In this document: one piece after another, positions 1 through 7,360 of the stretch | How positions within the stretch are numbered: the stretch's first letter is position 1 | How the letters are laid out: every line of letters starts with the position of its first letter | Notes under the pieces: model-generated | Seen by the model: only the letters and a program-made list of their open reading frames with translations | Told to the model about the DNA's origin: nothing | The model's database searches: none | Source of the DNA: JANLUX01 sp031366005 | GTDB lineage: Bacteria > Bacteroidota > Bacteroidia > AKYH767-A > OLB10 | Reading direction: 5' to 3' | Length of the DNA stretch: 19,954 bases | NCBI GenBank assembly: GCA_031366005.1 | Contig: JANLZB010000010.1 | Coordinates: 1 to 19,954 of the forward strand | Program-made: the position numbers and the translations under genes

Positions 1-399
1 AGCAAATCAAAAATTTTTGAAGTGATAAAATATCTCAAAGAAACTCCTTCGCTTAATTTTCATTTCTTAACAACAGCTTGCGGTTTACATTTTCCTGATC
101 AAAAAGAAAAATTCGGGATGATGTATCAATTGCATAACATGATTACCAATACACGAATCCGGCTGAAAACATTTACTGACTCAGATGAACCGGAGTTTAT
201 TTCTCTCACCTCTTTATGGCCTGCGGCAAACTGGATGGAACGCGAGACTTATGATTTCTTTGGTTTTAAATTTACAGGACATCCTGATTTAAGAAGAATT
301 TTAAACGTGGATGATATGGTAGGATTTCCTATGCGAAAAGAATTTCCATTGGAAGACCAGGCAAGATGGGATAAGGATGATAAAATGTTTGGTCGCTAA
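1..399 (+). CDS. nuoC: NADH-quinone oxidoreductase subunit C, 5' end outside window
   Basis: This is the 30-kDa-type subunit of complex I, part of the peripheral connecting module that with NuoD, NuoB and NuoI carries electrons to quinone. The frame is open from base 1 (SKSKIFEV...) with no stop upstream, so the GTG at 22 is not the true start and the gene begins before the window. About 132 C-terminal residues remain. The family signature is clear: WPAANWMERETYDFFGF, then GHPDLRRIL, with the closing FPMRKEFPLEDQ. The next nuo gene, nuoD, does not follow directly as is usual; a secreted-protein gene lies between them. Identification is certain; only the N-terminus is missing. Confidence 0.96.
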   Translation, partial: SKSKIFEVIKYLKETPSLNFHFLTTACGLHFPDQKEKFGMMYQLHNMITNTRIRLKTFTDSDEPEFISLTSLWPAANWMERETYDFFGFKFTGHPDLRRILNVDDMVGFPMRKEFPLEDQARWDKDDKMFGR

Positions 400-422
400 A
401 ATTTTTATCTGAAACTGAATTA

Positions 423-1307
423 ATGTTAAAACAAATTTCATTTTTGAGTTTACAATTGTTTTGTTTAACCAGAATAAATGCACAATCAACTTTGAATGTA
501 AGAGCGTTTGTTCAGGGCTATTATAATTCAACAAGTCATACAATGCTTTCCCTCATTGATCCGATTAATCTTCCAGCGGTTTTTGATACCATAAGAATTG
601 AATTGCATGGGAGTAACAATGGGACTCTTATGTATTCCTTTCCGGCAATATTTGATATTAATGGCAATGCTTCGATCACAGTTCCTGAAATTTATTTTGG
701 AAATACTTATTACTTAGCATTAAGACATCGCAATTCAATTGAAACCTGGAGTGCATTGCCACTGCTGATAACAAATAATACTTCTTATGATTTTAGTACC
801 GGCATTGCTCAGGCTTATAGCAACAATATGATTTTAGTCAGTAGTGTTTCTTGTCTGTATAGTGGTGATATTAATCAGGATGGAGTTATTAATGGACTTG
901 ATGCGTCAATCATCGATTCTTGTGGACAATTTTTTCTTTTCGGATATTACTTGATTGCGGATTTAAATGGAGATGGCGCGGTTGATGGATTGGATGCAAA
1001 TTTTGTGGACAACAATATTCACAATTATCATGCTCATATTTTAATTCCCCATTTCACTTCAATAACTCCAATCAATGATGATTTTATTTTTCCAAATCCT
1101 GCAAGTAATTCAATCAATATTTTTTCACAACATAATTTAATGGGTAGGCTTAATATTTATTCTTCTAATGGAGGTTTAGTAATAACAATAAATAATTTTC
1201 AGGAAGGAAAGAAAATTGATATTAGTAATCTGGAGTCAGGTGGATATATTGTACAACTAAAAGATTCAGAACATATTTTTACACAAAAATTAATTGTAGA
1301 AAATTAA
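423..1307 (+). CDS. Secreted protein with dockerin-like repeats and T9SS type A sorting domain
   Basis: This predicted exported protein of 294 residues has a signal peptide (MLKQISFLSLQLFCLTRINA, cleavage probably near residue 21). Residues 25-145 form a domain containing YYLALRHRNSIETWSALP, a motif I recall from the C-terminal parts of many Bacteroidota T9SS proteins. Two calcium-loop-like dockerin type I segments follow, DINQDGVINGLDASIID (about 149-165) and DLNGDGAVDGLDANFVD (about 180-196). The end, about 217-294, begins FPNPASNSINIF and closes with QKLIVEN, typical of the sorting domain that directs export by type IX secretion. It starts 23 bp after nuoC and ends 8 bp before nuoD, so it probably shares their transcript. 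There is no evident link to respiration. It may be the tail of a once larger secreted protein, but the signal peptide argues that it is complete. Confidence 0.85.
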   Translation: MLKQISFLSLQLFCLTRINAQSTLNVRAFVQGYYNSTSHTMLSLIDPINLPAVFDTIRIELHGSNNGTLMYSFPAIFDINGNASITVPEIYFGNTYYLALRHRNSIETWSALPLLITNNTSYDFSTGIAQAYSNNMILVSSVSCLYSGDINQDGVINGLDASIIDSCGQFFLFGYYLIADLNGDGAVDGLDANFVDNNIHNYHAHILIPHFTSITPINDDFIFPNPASNSINIFSQHNLMGRLNIYSSNGGLVITINNFQEGKKIDISNLESGGYIVQLKDSEHIFTQKLIVEN

Positions 1308-1315
1308 TTTTAAAC

Positions 1316-2521
1316 ATGCAGGAAAATACAACAGAAATAATTCAGAAAGAATATACAACCTTAAATTTAGGGCCTACGCATCCTGCAACACATGGAGTTT
1401 TTCAAAATGTGGTGAAGATGGATGGAGAAATCATAGTTTCTTCAGAGCCTACTATTGGTTACATACATCGTGCATTTGAAAAGTTAGCTGAACGCAGACC
1501 GTATTATCAAATTACTCCAATCACTGATCGAATGAATTACTGTTCATCGCCAATCAATAATATGGGATGGCACATGACAGTGGAGAAACTTGCAGGAATA
1601 AAAATGCCAAAGCGTGTTGATTATTTACGCGTTATTATTATGGAGCTTGCGAGAATTAGTGATCATCTCGTTTGCAATTCAGTAATTGGAGTTGATAGCG
1701 GAGCAATGACCGGATTCCTTTATGTGTTTCAATATCGTGAACACATTTATGAAATTTACGAGGAGATTTGTGGAGCACGATTGACAACCAACATTGGTCG
1801 CATAGGAGGATTGGAGCGAGATTTTAATCAGACTGCATGGCTGAAGATTGAAAAGTTAATGAAAGAACTTCCGCTCGGATTGAAAGAGTTTGAAAATCTT
1901 TTGGAACGCAATCGCATCTTTATGGACAGAACGATTGCATGTGGACCAATTACTGCCGAACGTGCTTTAGCTTATGGTTTTACAGGACCTAATCTTCGTG
2001 CAGCAGGAGTTGATTACGATGTGCGTGTGATGAATCCTTATTCCTCTTACCAGGATTTTGATTTTACAATTCCGATAGGTACAAACGGTGATACGTATGA
2101 TCGTTTTATGGTTCGTGAAAAAGAAATGTGGGAAAGTATATACATCATCAAACAAGCAATGCAAAAATTAGATGCATTGGATGATAAAACTTCTTTCCAT
2201 GCTGATGTTCCTGAATTTTATTTACCTCCAAAAGAAGAAGTGTATAATGAAATGGAAGCATTGATATGGCATTTCAAAATTGTGATGGGAGAAACAGATA
2301 TTCCAAAAGGTGAAGTTTATCATTGTGTGGAAGGAGGAAACGGTGAATTGGGATTTTATTTGATTAGTGATGGTGGAAGGCAACCTTATCGTTTGCATTT
2401 CCGCAGACCTTGCTATATTTATTATCAGGCATATCCCGAAATGATAAAAGGCTCAATGTTGAGTGATGCAATTCTTACTTTAAGTTCAATGAATGTGATT
2501 GCTGGAGAGTTGGATTCGTAA
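1316..2521 (+). CDS. nuoD: NADH-quinone oxidoreductase subunit D
   Basis: This is the 49-kDa subunit of complex I, which forms the quinone-reduction site with NuoB and NuoH. It has 401 residues, the normal length for a NuoD not fused to NuoC. Diagnostic segments are NLGPTHPATHGV near residue 17, ERRPYYQITPITDRMNYCSS near 60, the CGPITAERALAYGFTGPNLRA region near 210, and the C-terminus PCYIYYQAYPEMIKG...SMNVIAGELDS. The ATG at 1316 lies 8 bp after the preceding stop, and its N-terminus matches the family start closely enough that no upstream start is needed. The gene is intact. It is followed 11 bp later by a DUF433 gene rather than by nuoE. Confidence 0.98.
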   Translation: MQENTTEIIQKEYTTLNLGPTHPATHGVFQNVVKMDGEIIVSSEPTIGYIHRAFEKLAERRPYYQITPITDRMNYCSSPINNMGWHMTVEKLAGIKMPKRVDYLRVIIMELARISDHLVCNSVIGVDSGAMTGFLYVFQYREHIYEIYEEICGARLTTNIGRIGGLERDFNQTAWLKIEKLMKELPLGLKEFENLLERNRIFMDRTIACGPITAERALAYGFTGPNLRAAGVDYDVRVMNPYSSYQDFDFTIPIGTNGDTYDRFMVREKEMWESIYIIKQAMQKLDALDDKTSFHADVPEFYLPPKEEVYNEMEALIWHFKIVMGETDIPKGEVYHCVEGGNGELGFYLISDGGRQPYRLHFRRPCYIYYQAYPEMIKGSMLSDAILTLSSMNVIAGELDS

Positions 2522-2532
2522 AAATTAATAAA

Positions 2533-2763
2533 ATGAATTATTCAGATCAAATAAGCATAGACCCAAAAATAATGGTAGGCAAGCCATGTATAAAGGGAAC
2601 GAGGATAACAGTTGAGTTGATAGTTGAAAGATTATCTGAAGGAGAGACAATAGAAGATCTGTTGATTGCTTATCCGCACATCACAAAAGAAAATATTCTT
2701 GCTGCACTTCAATATGCCGTTCACATTTTAAAGAATGATGAAATATTGCCCATCGCATCATGA
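2533..2763 (+). CDS. DUF433 family protein, probable antitoxin
   Basis: This 76-residue protein has the DUF433 signature: ISIDPKIMVGKPCIKGTRITVELI (split as ISIDPKIMVGKPCIKG then TRITVELI), followed by a helical C-terminal half containing ITKENILAALQYAVHI. DUF433 proteins are small, predicted DNA-binding (winged-helix-like) proteins usually found beside a DUF5615 gene and treated as the antitoxin of that pair. Here the stop overlaps the DUF5615 start as ATGA, which implies translational coupling. The ATG is 11 bp after the nuoD stop and no promoter was seen in that gap, so expression is probably tied to the nuo operon. The family call is strong. The antitoxin role is inferred from family and pairing. 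Confidence 0.85.
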   Translation: MNYSDQISIDPKIMVGKPCIKGTRITVELIVERLSEGETIEDLLIAYPHITKENILAALQYAVHILKNDEILPIAS

Positions 2764-3116
2764 AATTTGTTGTTGATGAGAGTGTTGATTTTATTATCGG
2801 AAAACTATTTCAAAAATTATTTAAAGATACTATTCTCATCACCGAAACTAATCGTGGAGTAGACGATGAAAGTGTAATTGAAATCGCAAATAAACTTAAT
2901 GCCGGCATTGTTACATTTGACAAAGATTTTGGTGAACTATTAATCAGACAGAAGAAAAACATTAGTTGCCTTGTTTTAATAAGGCTTAAAAAAATGGATG
3001 GCGCAAGGAAATTGGAGATAATTGAAGGCGTGATGATGAAATTTATTAATGAGTTGAATAATTCATTTATTATTATTTCTTCAGCAAATTATAGAATTAA
3101 AAAATTAAATCTTTAA
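2760..3116 (+). CDS. DUF5615 PIN-like family protein, probable toxin
   Basis: This 118-residue protein resembles DUF5615, a PIN-like fold. Acidic residues sit at the expected positions: the N-terminal FVVDESVD (D5, E6), the central RGVDDESVIEIANKLNAGIV, and TFDKDFGELL near residue 53, whose two aspartates (FDKDFG) resemble the family's metal-binding site. PIN-like proteins are often RNases, and with DUF433 this pair is generally classed as type II toxin-antitoxin-like. The gene overlaps the DUF433 stop by 4 bp. A 36-bp AT-rich gap separates it from nuoE. Nothing suggests inactivation. Activity is inferred only. Confidence 0.82.
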   Translation: MKFVVDESVDFIIGKLFQKLFKDTILITETNRGVDDESVIEIANKLNAGIVTFDKDFGELLIRQKKNISCLVLIRLKKMDGARKLEIIEGVMMKFINELNNSFIIISSANYRIKKLNL

Positions 3117-3152
3117 CTAATATTTTGAAGTCTTTAGAAGATAAGAATTAAG

Positions 3153-3686
3153 ATGAACGAGGTAAAATTTTCTGATGATGCAATCGCATTAGTCAACAAG
3201 ATAGTAAAGCGTTATCCGGGAGGAAAACAAAAATCCGCGATACTTCCTGTCTTGCATATTGCCCAAGCAGAGTTTGATGGATGGCTTTCAGTTCCGGTGA
3301 TGGATTATGTTGCTTCCATTTTAAGTATTCAACCGATTGAAGTTTATGAAGTGGCTTCTTTTTATTCCATGTATAATTTAAAACCTGTTGGCAAATGTGT
3401 AATTGAAGTTTGCAGAACAGGTCCATGCTGGTTATTAGGTGCAGAAGATATTGTTCGATACATCGAAAAGAAATTAAATATTAAAGAAGGACAAACTTCT
3501 GTTGATGGGATGTTTACTTTGAAAACAGTTGAATGTCTGGCAAGTTGCGGAACAGCACCAATGATGCAGATCGGAGAAAAATATCATGAGAACTTGACTG
3601 CTGAAAAAGTGGATACCATACTTAGTGATTATAAGAATAAAGGTGCGCAGGTTTCTCATTGGGATAAAGAAAAAATAAAGGCGTAG
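3153..3686 (+). CDS. nuoE: NADH-quinone oxidoreductase subunit E
   Basis: This is the 24-kDa thioredoxin-like [2Fe-2S] subunit (cluster N1a) of the NADH-dehydrogenase module, which docks on NuoF. It has 177 residues. The four cluster ligands are visible as C87 and C92 in VCRTGPCWLLGAEDI and C128 and C132 in VECLASCGTAPMMQI. The N-terminal helical part contains the usual ILPVLHIAQ and EVASFYSMYNLKPVG segments. The ATG at 3153 gives the expected N-terminus. The gene is intact, preceded by the DUF433-DUF5615 pair and followed 6 bp later by a DUF2442 gene. Confidence 0.97.
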   Translation: MNEVKFSDDAIALVNKIVKRYPGGKQKSAILPVLHIAQAEFDGWLSVPVMDYVASILSIQPIEVYEVASFYSMYNLKPVGKCVIEVCRTGPCWLLGAEDIVRYIEKKLNIKEGQTSVDGMFTLKTVECLASCGTAPMMQIGEKYHENLTAEKVDTILSDYKNKGAQVSHWDKEKIKA

Positions 3687-3692
3687 TTTATT

Positions 3693-3971
3693 ATGGTGAA
3701 ATTATTGGAAATAAAAGCACTACCGGATTTTAAACTTTATTTAAAATACGAAAACGGCAGAGAAGGAGTTGTTGATTTGTCTTATATTGAAAGAAGAGGA
3801 GTATTTGATATATGGAACGAGCCAGGTAAGTTTCAATCTGTTTATATGAATACTGAAGTGAACGCTCCAGCATGGAGTGATGATCTGGATTTAGACCCAT
3901 TCAATCTTTATTTAAAACTAATCGGTAAGACTTTCGAAGAGTACCAAAAAGAAAAACAAACGGTTTTCTGA
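3693..3971 (+). CDS. DUF2442 family protein
   Basis: This 92-residue protein fits DUF2442: an early beta-rich half (ALPDFKLYLKYENGREGVVD), then LSYIERRGVFDIW, and the diagnostic end WSDDLDLDPFNLYLKLIG. DUF2442 genes commonly sit next to DUF4160 genes, as here, and such pairs are suspected to be toxin-antitoxin-like; I know of no firmly established biochemistry. It starts 6 bp after nuoE. Its TGA overlaps an ATG (TGATG at 3969-3973) that would be the natural coupled start for the next gene, but that ATG now leads straight into a stop (see next entry). Confidence 0.83.
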   Translation: MVKLLEIKALPDFKLYLKYENGREGVVDLSYIERRGVFDIWNEPGKFQSVYMNTEVNAPAWSDDLDLDPFNLYLKLIGKTFEEYQKEKQTVF

Positions 3972-3999
3972 TGCAAGAATAAGTTACTTCTTTGGAATA

Positions 4000-4230
4000 T
4001 TGATTTACATTTATCCTGATGAACATAATCCTCCCCACTTTCATGCAAAATACAATGAATTTGAAGCTGTGATCGCAATAAAAAACTTTGCTTTAGTTGA
4101 AGGTAAATTGCCACCACGTGCTCTGTCATTTGTTGTAGAATGGGCTTCACAACATCAAGATGAGTTAATGAAAAACTGGCAGAATATGTTAGATCAAAAA
4201 CCGTTTGAAAAAATAGAACCATTGAAATAA
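4000..4230 (+). CDS. DUF4160 family protein with damaged 5' end
   Basis: The reading frame is clearly DUF4160: YIYPDEHNPPHFHAKYNEF, then a basic/hydrophobic middle, LPPRALSFVVEW, and DELMKNWQNML. Family members normally begin with something like M-P-x-I-S-x-F-F-G-I just before this motif. Exactly those residues (RISYFFGI) are encoded at 3976-3999 in this frame, but no start codon precedes them before the in-frame stop at 3919. The coupled ATG at 3971 is one base out of frame and reads M-Q-E-stop. One extra base after that ATG would give MPRISYFFGI. The TTG at 4000 is the first start-like codon in frame, but using it would drop the first strand. The gene is thus frameshifted, rescued by recoding or TTG, or affected by an assembly error. 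It ends 3 bp before nuoF. Confidence 0.7.
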   Translation: MIYIYPDEHNPPHFHAKYNEFEAVIAIKNFALVEGKLPPRALSFVVEWASQHQDELMKNWQNMLDQKPFEKIEPLK

Positions 4231-4233
4231 TTT

Positions 4234-5583
4234 ATGCCACAACAACTCTTACTCAAACATATAAACGTTCCCGGTATTGATACCTATAAAGTGTACCGTG
4301 AAAATGGTGGCTATGCTTCCGTTGAGAAAGCATTGAAAACCATGAAGCCCGATGAGGTTACTGAAGAAGTAAAAAAATCAGGATTGCGTGGTCGTGGTGG
4401 TGCTGGTTTTCCTACAGGATTGAAATGGAGTTTCATTGCAAAACCGGAAGGTATTCCACGTTATCTGCTTTGCAATGCTGATGAGAGCGAGCCAGGGACT
4501 TTCAAGGATCGTTACCTGATGGAGAAAATCCCTCATTCGTTGGTGGAGGGAATGATTACTTCTTCTTATGCCATCGGAGCAAACACTTCTTATATATATA
4601 TAAGAGGGGAGATGATGTATGTTTATCATATCCTGGAAAAAGCAATTGCAGAAGCATACGAGGCAGGTTGGTTGGGAAAAAATATTTTAGGAACTGATTA
4701 TTCTCTGGACTTATATGTTCATCCCGGTGCTGGTGCTTATATCTGTGGCGAAGAAACTGCTTTGATAGAATCATTGGAAGGCAAGCGTGGTAATCCGCGA
4801 ATTAAACCTCCATTTCCGGCAGTGAAAGGTGTGTGGGATTGTCCTACGATTGTAAATAATGTTGAAACCATTGCTGCTGTTGTTCCGATTATTAATAATG
4901 GTGGTGATGAATATGCAAAGATTGGGATTGGAAAATCTACCGGAACAAAATTAATTTCTGCATCAGGACATATTAATAAGCCCGGTGTGTATGAAATAGA
5001 ATTAGGAGTTCCTGTTGAAGAGTTTATTTATTCTGATACATATTGTGGTGGAATTAAGAATGGTAAGAAAATGAAAGCAGTGGTTGCCGGAGGTTCATCA
5101 GTTCCAATTCTTCCAACAGAATTAATTTTAAAAACTGCAAAAGGAGAACCTCGTTTGATGACTTATGAAAGTTTAGCTGATGGAGGTTTTCAAACCGGAA
5201 CAATGTTGGGTTCCGGTGGTTTTATTGTAATGGATGAAGATACCAGTATTGTAAAAAACTTATGGAACTTCACCCGTTTTTATCATCACGAAAGTTGCGG
5301 ACAATGTTCACCATGCAGAGAAGGAACAGGATGGATGGAAAAAATTCTCCACAAAATTTTAGATGGACATGGTACTCTAAGTGATGTTGATTTATTGTGG
5401 GATATTCAAAGCAAGATTGAAGGAAAAACAATTTGCCCACTGGGTGAAGCTGCGGCATGGCCTGTGGCTGCTGCCATCCGTCATTTCAGGAATGAGTTTG
5501 AAGATTATGTAAAAAATCCATCTTCAATAAAAGATGTGAAACATTATTACAGAGTAAATAATATAATGCCTGAATTGGTTTAA
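4234..5583 (+). CDS. nuoF: NADH-quinone oxidoreductase subunit F (NADH-binding)
   Basis: This is the 51-kDa subunit, which binds NADH, FMN and the N3 [4Fe-4S] cluster and is the entry point for electrons from NADH. It has 449 residues, a normal length. The glycine-rich nucleotide segments GRGGAGFPTGLKW (about 53-65) and HPGAGAYICGEETALIESLE (about 163-182) are intact. The N3 ligands are C355, C358 and C361 in SCGQCSPCREGTGW plus C401 in TICPLGEAAAWP. The start is 3 bp after the DUF4160 stop. The stop overlaps the next ATG (TAATG), so the following MNT gene is probably translated by reinitiation from nuoF. Confidence 0.98.
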   Translation: MPQQLLLKHINVPGIDTYKVYRENGGYASVEKALKTMKPDEVTEEVKKSGLRGRGGAGFPTGLKWSFIAKPEGIPRYLLCNADESEPGTFKDRYLMEKIPHSLVEGMITSSYAIGANTSYIYIRGEMMYVYHILEKAIAEAYEAGWLGKNILGTDYSLDLYVHPGAGAYICGEETALIESLEGKRGNPRIKPPFPAVKGVWDCPTIVNNVETIAAVVPIINNGGDEYAKIGIGKSTGTKLISASGHINKPGVYEIELGVPVEEFIYSDTYCGGIKNGKKMKAVVAGGSSVPILPTELILKTAKGEPRLMTYESLADGGFQTGTMLGSGGFIVMDEDTSIVKNLWNFTRFYHHESCGQCSPCREGTGWMEKILHKILDGHGTLSDVDLLWDIQSKIEGKTICPLGEAAAWPVAAAIRHFRNEFEDYVKNPSSIKDVKHYYRVNNIMPELV

Positions 5584-5906
5584 TGTCGTTAGATAAAAAC
5601 ATAGTTAATAAAATTTGCGAACGGCTTGTGGAAGCTTATCAACCGGAAGCAATTTATTTATTCGGCTCTTATGCCTGGGGCAATCCGCAACCTGATAGTG
5701 ATATTGATCTTCTTGTGATTGTAAAAGACGATGCTCTTGAAGAAAATAAGAAAGGATTAAAAGGTCAGTATGCACTTGCTGATTTGATTTTACCTAAAGA
5801 TTTATTGGTTACTACGAAAAGTAATTTCTCGCAACGTGCAACACATCCTTCTACTTTATATTATAAAATAAATAAGGAAGCCATTAAGATTTATGCAGCC
5901 GCATGA
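5583..5906 (+). CDS. MNT-type nucleotidyltransferase domain protein, probable antitoxin
   Basis: This minimal nucleotidyltransferase (MNT) has 107 residues. The GSx10DxD motif reads LFGSYAWGNPQPDSDIDLLV, with G28-S29 and D40/D42; a third acidic residue is available at D67 in LADLILP. Proteins of this type pair with HEPN proteins. In the characterised MntA-HepT system the MNT partner modifies and silences the HEPN RNase. The start overlaps the nuoF stop by one base, and the end overlaps the HEPN gene by 14 bp, so both couplings are tight. Here MNT comes first, the reverse of the second pair in this window. Family assignment is secure; the antitoxin role is inferred. Confidence 0.87.
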   Translation: MSLDKNIVNKICERLVEAYQPEAIYLFGSYAWGNPQPDSDIDLLVIVKDDALEENKKGLKGQYALADLILPKDLLVTTKSNFSQRATHPSTLYYKINKEAIKIYAAA

Positions 5907-6270
5907 AGAATGGCTTTATAAAGCCGAACGTGATTTGCTTTCTGCCAAAAGGTTGTTTGAGTCTGGACTAAATGATACAGCAATTTTCCATGCTCAACAA
6001 TGTGCGGAGAAGTCTCTAAAAGGTTTTTTAGCTTTTGCAAGATTGCCTTTGCAAAAATCGCATGATCTTGTTTTGCTGAATAATATATGTAGTGAATATG
6101 AAACGACATTTCAAAATCTTATGCAATTTGCAATATTTCTCAATTCACGTGATATTCAATTTCGCTATCCCTCAGAAATCCTGGAACCAACCCACGAAGA
6201 AATAGTTCTGGCAATTAAATTTGCGGAAGAAATTTATTCTTTTGTAAAATCGCTAATTCAGAGAAACTAA
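5893..6270 (+). CDS. HEPN domain protein, partner of upstream MNT
   Basis: This 125-residue all-helical HEPN-domain protein has the usual features: WLYKAERDLLSAKRLFESG at residues 7-25, the helix with TAIFHAQQCAEKSLKGFLAF, KSHDLVLLNNI, and RDIQFRYPSEIL. HEPN proteins of this kind form four-helix bundles, and some are RNases inhibited by an MNT partner. An R-x6-H spacing exists (RLPLQKSH), but I cannot tell whether it is the catalytic RX4-6H motif, so RNase activity is not claimed. The gene overlaps the MNT gene by 14 bp, and nuoG starts only 1 bp after its stop. It is therefore embedded between nuoF and nuoG with no room for an independent promoter for nuoG. Confidence 0.85.
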   Translation: MQPHEEWLYKAERDLLSAKRLFESGLNDTAIFHAQQCAEKSLKGFLAFARLPLQKSHDLVLLNNICSEYETTFQNLMQFAIFLNSRDIQFRYPSEILEPTHEEIVLAIKFAEEIYSFVKSLIQRN

Positions 6271-6271
6271 A

Positions 6272-7267
6272 ATGCCAAAAGTCACCATAGATAATCACAC
6301 AATAGAAGTTCCAGATGGAACTACCATCCTGAATGCAGCACGCATGATTGGAGGTGAAATTGTTCCTCCGGCAATGTGCTATTATTCCAAATTGAAAACA
6401 AGTGGTGGTTATTGCAGAACCTGTATTGTGAATGTTACCAAAGGCTCTGATAAAGATCCACGTCCAATGCCAAAACCTGTTCCATCATGCCGTCAAACAG
6501 TGATGGATGGAATGGAAGTGCAAGGAATAACATCTCCTGCTTTACTTGAAGCACGTGCAGGTGTTGTAGAATTTTTATTAATCAATCATCCGCTTGATTG
6601 TCCTATCTGCGACCAGGCGGGAGAATGCGATTTACAGAATTTGAGCTACGAACACGGACTTGCAAAATCGCGTTATGAATTTAACCGCAGAGAATTTCCG
6701 ATGATTGATATTGGAGATAAGATTAAGCTGCACATGAACCGATGCATTCTTTGTTATCGCTGTGTGAAAGTTGCAGATCAACTTTGTCCTGGCCGTGTGC
6801 ATGGAGTAATTAACCGTGGAGATGTTTCAAAAATTTCCACCTACATCCAAAGTGCAGTGGACAATGAAATGAGTGGCAATATGATTGATGTTTGTCCTGT
6901 TGGTGCTTTGACGGACAGAACATTCCGTTTCAAATCACGTGTGTGGTTTACCAAACCAATGGATGCTCATCGTAATTGTGATAAGTGTTGCGGAAGAGTG
7001 GCAATTTGGTTGAGTGGTGACAATGTATTGCGTGTTACCGGAAGAAAAGATGCTTACGGAGAAATTGAAGATGCACCCGATGGAAAACCAGGTTGGATTT
7101 GCAATGAATGTCGTTTTGAAAAGAAACACATTAATGACTGGGTAATTGAAAAACCAAGACATATTGATCGTCATTCGGTAATCTCACAAAATCATTACGA
7201 AGAATTGAAACAATTAAAAATTGATATTTCTAAACAAAAATTATTGGCTGAGAAGGCGCACAATTAA
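6272..7267 (+). CDS. nuoG: NADH-quinone oxidoreductase subunit G, short form
   Basis: This is the Fe-S-rich 75-kDa-type subunit that carries electrons from NuoF/NuoE toward NuoI. Ligands seen: the [2Fe-2S] cluster N1b C36, C48, C51, C73; N5 H106, C110, C113, C119 (NHPLDCPICDQAGECDLQN); N4 C158, C161, C164 and C208. A further Cys-rich segment follows: C236, C239, C240 (NCDKCCGR) with C277 and C280. This sits where some NuoG proteins bind the off-path cluster N7, but the C-x2-C-x3-C spacing is not met. At 331 residues it lacks the large C-terminal molybdopterin-oxidoreductase-like domain of the roughly 900-residue E. coli protein. I recall short NuoG as usual in Bacteroidota, so this is probably complete. 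The stop is followed at once by GTTCAAA repeats. Confidence 0.95.
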   Translation: MPKVTIDNHTIEVPDGTTILNAARMIGGEIVPPAMCYYSKLKTSGGYCRTCIVNVTKGSDKDPRPMPKPVPSCRQTVMDGMEVQGITSPALLEARAGVVEFLLINHPLDCPICDQAGECDLQNLSYEHGLAKSRYEFNRREFPMIDIGDKIKLHMNRCILCYRCVKVADQLCPGRVHGVINRGDVSKISTYIQSAVDNEMSGNMIDVCPVGALTDRTFRFKSRVWFTKPMDAHRNCDKCCGRVAIWLSGDNVLRVTGRKDAYGEIEDAPDGKPGWICNECRFEKKHINDWVIEKPRHIDRHSVISQNHYEELKQLKIDISKQKLLAEKAHN

Positions 7268-7270
7268 AAA

Positions 7271-7345
7271 GTTCAAAGTTCAAAGTTCAAAGTTCAAAGT
7301 TAGTGTGCACCAGCAACCTTAAACCTTAAACTTTGAACTTTGAAC
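7271..7345. repeat. GTTCAAA tandem repeat with matching inverted arm
   Basis: Four perfect copies of GTTCAAA plus GTT occupy 7271-7301. A 17-bp inverted match, AACTTTGAACTTTGAAC, lies at 7329-7345, separated by about 27 nt, so the transcript could form a long hairpin just after nuoG. Repeats of this composition are scattered in many Bacteroidota genomes as far as I recall. There is no U-tract directly after it, so a simple intrinsic terminator is unlikely, and genes downstream must still be expressed. It forms the left border of the four-helix-bundle gene. Confidence 0.85.
7322..7340. repeat. 19-bp direct repeat, left copy (AACCTTAAACTTTGAACTT)
   Basis: This is identical to 7800-7818. The two copies bracket the four-helix-bundle gene at 7361-7807, and the right copy supplies that gene's stop codon and the gap before nuoH. 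The layout fits insertion of a cassette by recombination, or precise excision between the copies. Confidence 0.85.
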
Positions 7346-7360
7346 AAAAATTATAAAGTT

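Noticed and set aside
22..399. GTG at 22 as the start of nuoC.
   Set aside because: The frame continues upstream to base 1 without a stop, and the family needs more N-terminal sequence, so the gene is simply cut by the window.
4588..4605. An 18-bp palindrome with a (TA)n core inside nuoF.
   Set aside because: It encodes the conserved TSYIYIRGE stretch of NuoF and is explained by Tyr/Ile codons; nothing else suggests a site there.
6272..7267. nuoG as a truncated pseudogene.
   Set aside because: All N1b, N5 and N4 cluster ligands are present, the frame ends cleanly, and short NuoG proteins are known to me from Bacteroidota.
7271..7345. GTTCAAA array as a CRISPR-like array or an intrinsic terminator.
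   Set aside because: The units are 7 bp with no spacers, and no U-tract follows the hairpin, so neither fits.
7340..7360. TTG at 7340 as start of the four-helix-bundle gene.
   Set aside because: It lies within the GTTCAAA-type repeat, and the ATG at 7361 gives the canonical MATIKRFEDLE start.
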